A DNA stretch of 64,000 nucleotides from Ancylobacter mangrovi (GTDB lineage Bacteria; Pseudomonadota; Alphaproteobacteria; Rhizobiales; Xanthobacteraceae): contig NZ_JANTHZ010000001.1 of the NCBI RefSeq assembly GCF_024752355.1, positions 930,001 through 994,000 on the forward strand, read 5' to 3'. The position numbers were made by a program, and so were the translations under genes. The notes below the pieces were generated by a model. The model saw only the letters and a program-made list of their open reading frames with translations. It had not been told where the DNA came from and did not search any database. Positions 62,287 to 64,000 of this stretch are shown here, one piece after another. Each line of letters begins with the position of its first letter. Within the stretch, counting starts at the first letter, position 1.

Positions 62287-63525
62287 TCAGGGCGCCTTCA
62301 GCCCCAGCGAGGCGACGTAGCTGCGGTTGATGCGGCAATTGGCGAAGCGCGCATTCTCGATATAGGCCCGCAGCGTGGCGGCGACAGCCTCGCGCGAGGG
62401 CTTCTCCATCCCGGCCCAGGCGCTGCGCGGCACACTGCCGAAGCGGGCGATCGCGTCCCATCCCTCGGGCTTGACGATCGAGGCGATGGTGGAGCGGGAA
62501 TCGAGGTTCTTGTAGGTCCAGAAGCTCCAGCCGATGCCGAAGCGCTCGTTCAGCGCGCGGTACTTGGCGTTCCACGCATCGGTGAGTTCGCCCGTCTCGC
62601 CGAGGAAGATCGGCACGCCCCAGCGATTGGCGAAGTTCACATAGGCCTGCACCTCGCGCCGCTCGGGGCTCGCCCAGAACTTGTGGTAGGTGTAGGCGAG
62701 GTTGTCGGCGAAGGGCGGGCCGAACACGGCGAAATTCGTGCTCCACTGCGCCGCTGCAAGGATCACCGGGTGGTTCGGGTCGACGGCACGGATCGCCGTC
62801 GTGATCTGCTCGTAGAAGGGCTCGAGGCGCGGATTGAGATAGTCCATGTCGCTGTAGGGCGAGATCGGCTCGTTCAGCAGCTCGTAGCCCAGCACCGCCG
62901 TCTCGTCGCGATAGCGGGTGGCGATCGCCCGCCACAGCGTGATTGTGCGGCGCCTGAACTCGGGCACGTAGAAGGTCAGCGGATAGCCGACGCCATCGTC
63001 ATGGTTCACGCCGGTCTGGCCGCCGGGCGCGGCGTGGATGTCGAGGATGACCTTGATGCCATACGCCTTCGCCCAGCCCACCGCCCGGTCGATCAGCGCC
63101 CAGCCCTCGCCCTGCGGGTCGACCTGCGAGGGGTTCGCCGGGTCGAGGAAGAACTTCCAGTGCAGCGGGATGCGCACCGTGGTGAAGCCCGCCGCCGCGA
63201 GGAAGGCGATATCGTCCTCGCGCACATAGACGTCGCGGAAGTCGTGCCAGAACCGCGCCGCTTCCTCCGGGCCGGCGAGATACTCGATCACGTCCTCGAT
63301 CTGGTACGGCGCGCGCTGGACCTCGAACTTGAACATGTAGCCTTCCGGCAGCAGCCAGTTGCCGAAGCTCGTGCCCCTGATGTGGAAGGTCGACCCGTCC
63401 GGATTGACGAAGCGCGTGCCCTCCGCCCGCACGAAGCCGTCCTGCGCCCGCGCGCTGACGCCGGGCACGGCCAGCAGCGCGGCAAGCAGGAGGATGTGGA
63501 ACAGGCGGAACGGGGCGGGCCTCAT
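62287..63525 (-). CDS. Secreted glycoside hydrolase family 5 (cellulase-type) protein
   Basis: Encodes 412 residues. A signal peptide (FRLFHILLLAALLAVPGVSARAQ) precedes a GH5 barrel: RGTSFGNWLLPEGYM, FTTVRIPLHWKFFL, DIHAAPGGQTG, acid/base Glu in YELLNEPISPY, and nucleophile Glu in FLGETGELTDAW. Likely an endo-beta-glucanase or related glycanase acting in the periplasm or outside. It converges with csoR with only 15 bp between the stops. Confidence 0.92.
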   Translation of the reverse strand: MRPAPFRLFHILLLAALLAVPGVSARAQDGFVRAEGTRFVNPDGSTFHIRGTSFGNWLLPEGYMFKFEVQRAPYQIEDVIEYLAGPEEAARFWHDFRDVYVREDDIAFLAAAGFTTVRIPLHWKFFLDPANPSQVDPQGEGWALIDRAVGWAKAYGIKVILDIHAAPGGQTGVNHDDGVGYPLTFYVPEFRRRTITLWRAIATRYRDETAVLGYELLNEPISPYSDMDYLNPRLEPFYEQITTAIRAVDPNHPVILAAAQWSTNFAVFGPPFADNLAYTYHKFWASPERREVQAYVNFANRWGVPIFLGETGELTDAWNAKYRALNERFGIGWSFWTYKNLDSRSTIASIVKPEGWDAIARFGSVPRSAWAGMEKPSREAVAATLRAYIENARFANCRINRSYVASLGLKAP

Positions 63526-63679
63526 GAGGCGGCACGCTATGTGAGCCGCGAGAGCGGAGCAATGGGCCGTCGCGCGGCGCCGGGGGATGGCGTATCGCCG
63601 CTGCACCGCCAGACGCACGGTGACAGCGCGCCCGCCGCGCGCTAATCGAGTTGGCTCCCGCCCTCGACCTCCGTCATCC

Positions 63680-64000
63680 ATGTCGCTTTACCAGGCCGCC
63701 TACCTCCTCGTCGCGCTGATCCTGTTCGTGCTCATGGTCCGGCGCGGGCGGGTGCAGACCTTCCTCGCGCTGACGCTCGTCGCCATCGGCTTCGGCTATG
63801 CGGCGGGCATGTCGACCTCCTATGTCGGCAAGGCCTTCGGCCTCGGCTTCGCGCAGGCCGTCAACACGCCCGGCCTCATCGTCCTCGCTGCGGCCCTCAT
63901 CGCCGCCATCGCCGACGGCGCGGGGGCGACCGACTTCCTCGCCGCCAGGGCGCGCGGCTGGCGCACGCGCTCGGTGCCGCTGGCGATCATCGGCCTCCTC
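63680..64000 (+). CDS. GntP-like permease, N-terminal part cut by window edge
   Basis: Only the first 107 codons are visible. Three hydrophobic segments are evident (YQAAYLLVALILFVLMV, TFLALTLVAIGFGYAAGM and a third about residues 60-80). The GFGYAAGM and NTPGLIVLAAALIAAIADGAG layout resembles gluconate/GntP-family permeases. The call is tentative because the diagnostic C-terminal half lies outside. Confidence 0.55.
   Translation, partial: MSLYQAAYLLVALILFVLMVRRGRVQTFLALTLVAIGFGYAAGMSTSYVGKAFGLGFAQAVNTPGLIVLAAALIAAIADGAGATDFLAARARGWRTRSVPLAIIGLL

Overview
The window is high-GC DNA with the gene families and organisation of an alphaproteobacterium of the Hyphomicrobiales (Rhizobiales). The features pointing there are a NadQ-type NUDIX regulator beside nadABC, a bioMNY-type biotin transporter, rhizobial-type integrase and phage proteins, and many short 4-bp ATGA overlaps. 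A Xanthobacteraceae-like host (Ancylobacter/Starkeya type) is my guess and is not proven by the sequence.

Region 1 (208-7122) is a LysR regulator divergent from a tightly packed eight-gene catabolic operon: HpaB-type flavin monooxygenase, flavin reductase, ArgE/DapE-type amidohydrolase, RidA-type imine deaminase, DUF1028 protein, HbpS/GlcG-like protein, glutathione S-transferase and a divergent type II dehydroquinase-like protein. The mix suggests oxygenative attack on a nitrogen-containing, probably cyclic, substrate. No characterised pathway is obvious to me. Region 2 (7366-9262) holds a DUF2188 protein, a stand-alone LigD polymerase domain and an MgtC-like protein.

Region 3 (9438-25982) is an integrated element of about 16.5 kb bounded by a perfect 53-bp direct repeat that overlaps the 3' part of a tRNA-Gly(CCC). 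It carries an integrase and a complete phage head/packaging module (portal, protease, capsid, connector, HNH, TerS, TerL), but no recognisable tail, lysis or replicative polymerase genes. It resembles a capsid-forming phage satellite. The cargo between terminase and integrase includes HigB/HigA-ImmA, a candidate HEPN protein, an AT-rich TIR/deoxyribosyltransferase-like protein, a small lipoprotein with an XRE repressor, and an unknown operon of paralogous small proteins with RR-type leaders.

Region 4 (26222-48741) is chromosomal and almost entirely on the minus strand. It holds an RND efflux pair, a ydcSTUVW-like polyamine uptake and gamma-aminobutyraldehyde oxidation operon with a LysR regulator, a ferredoxin-reductase-like flavoprotein, a PlsC-like acyltransferase, adenine deaminase, an aldo/keto reductase, a DeoR regulator, an acyl-CoA synthetase beside bioY-bioN-bioM, an AhpD-like protein divergent from MarR, and a second aldo/keto reductase.

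Region 5 (48972-57774) is the NAD and D-amino-acid block. NadQ is followed by an AT-rich orphan-gene cassette bounded by a 32-bp near-perfect duplication of the nadQ 3' end. Then come a GNAT acetyltransferase, nadA-nadB-nadC with two candidate NadQ operators (one over the promoter), a gene-poor stretch of about 1 kb, and a tandem glycine riboswitch leading into dadA. Region 6 (57841-64000) has an Rrf2 regulator with a CPYC flavoprotein, a copper P-type ATPase with a duplicated His-rich/YHS module divergent from csoR across twin operators, a GH5 glycosidase, and the start of a GntP-like permease cut by the window edge. I saw no rRNA, CRISPR array or classical insertion sequence.
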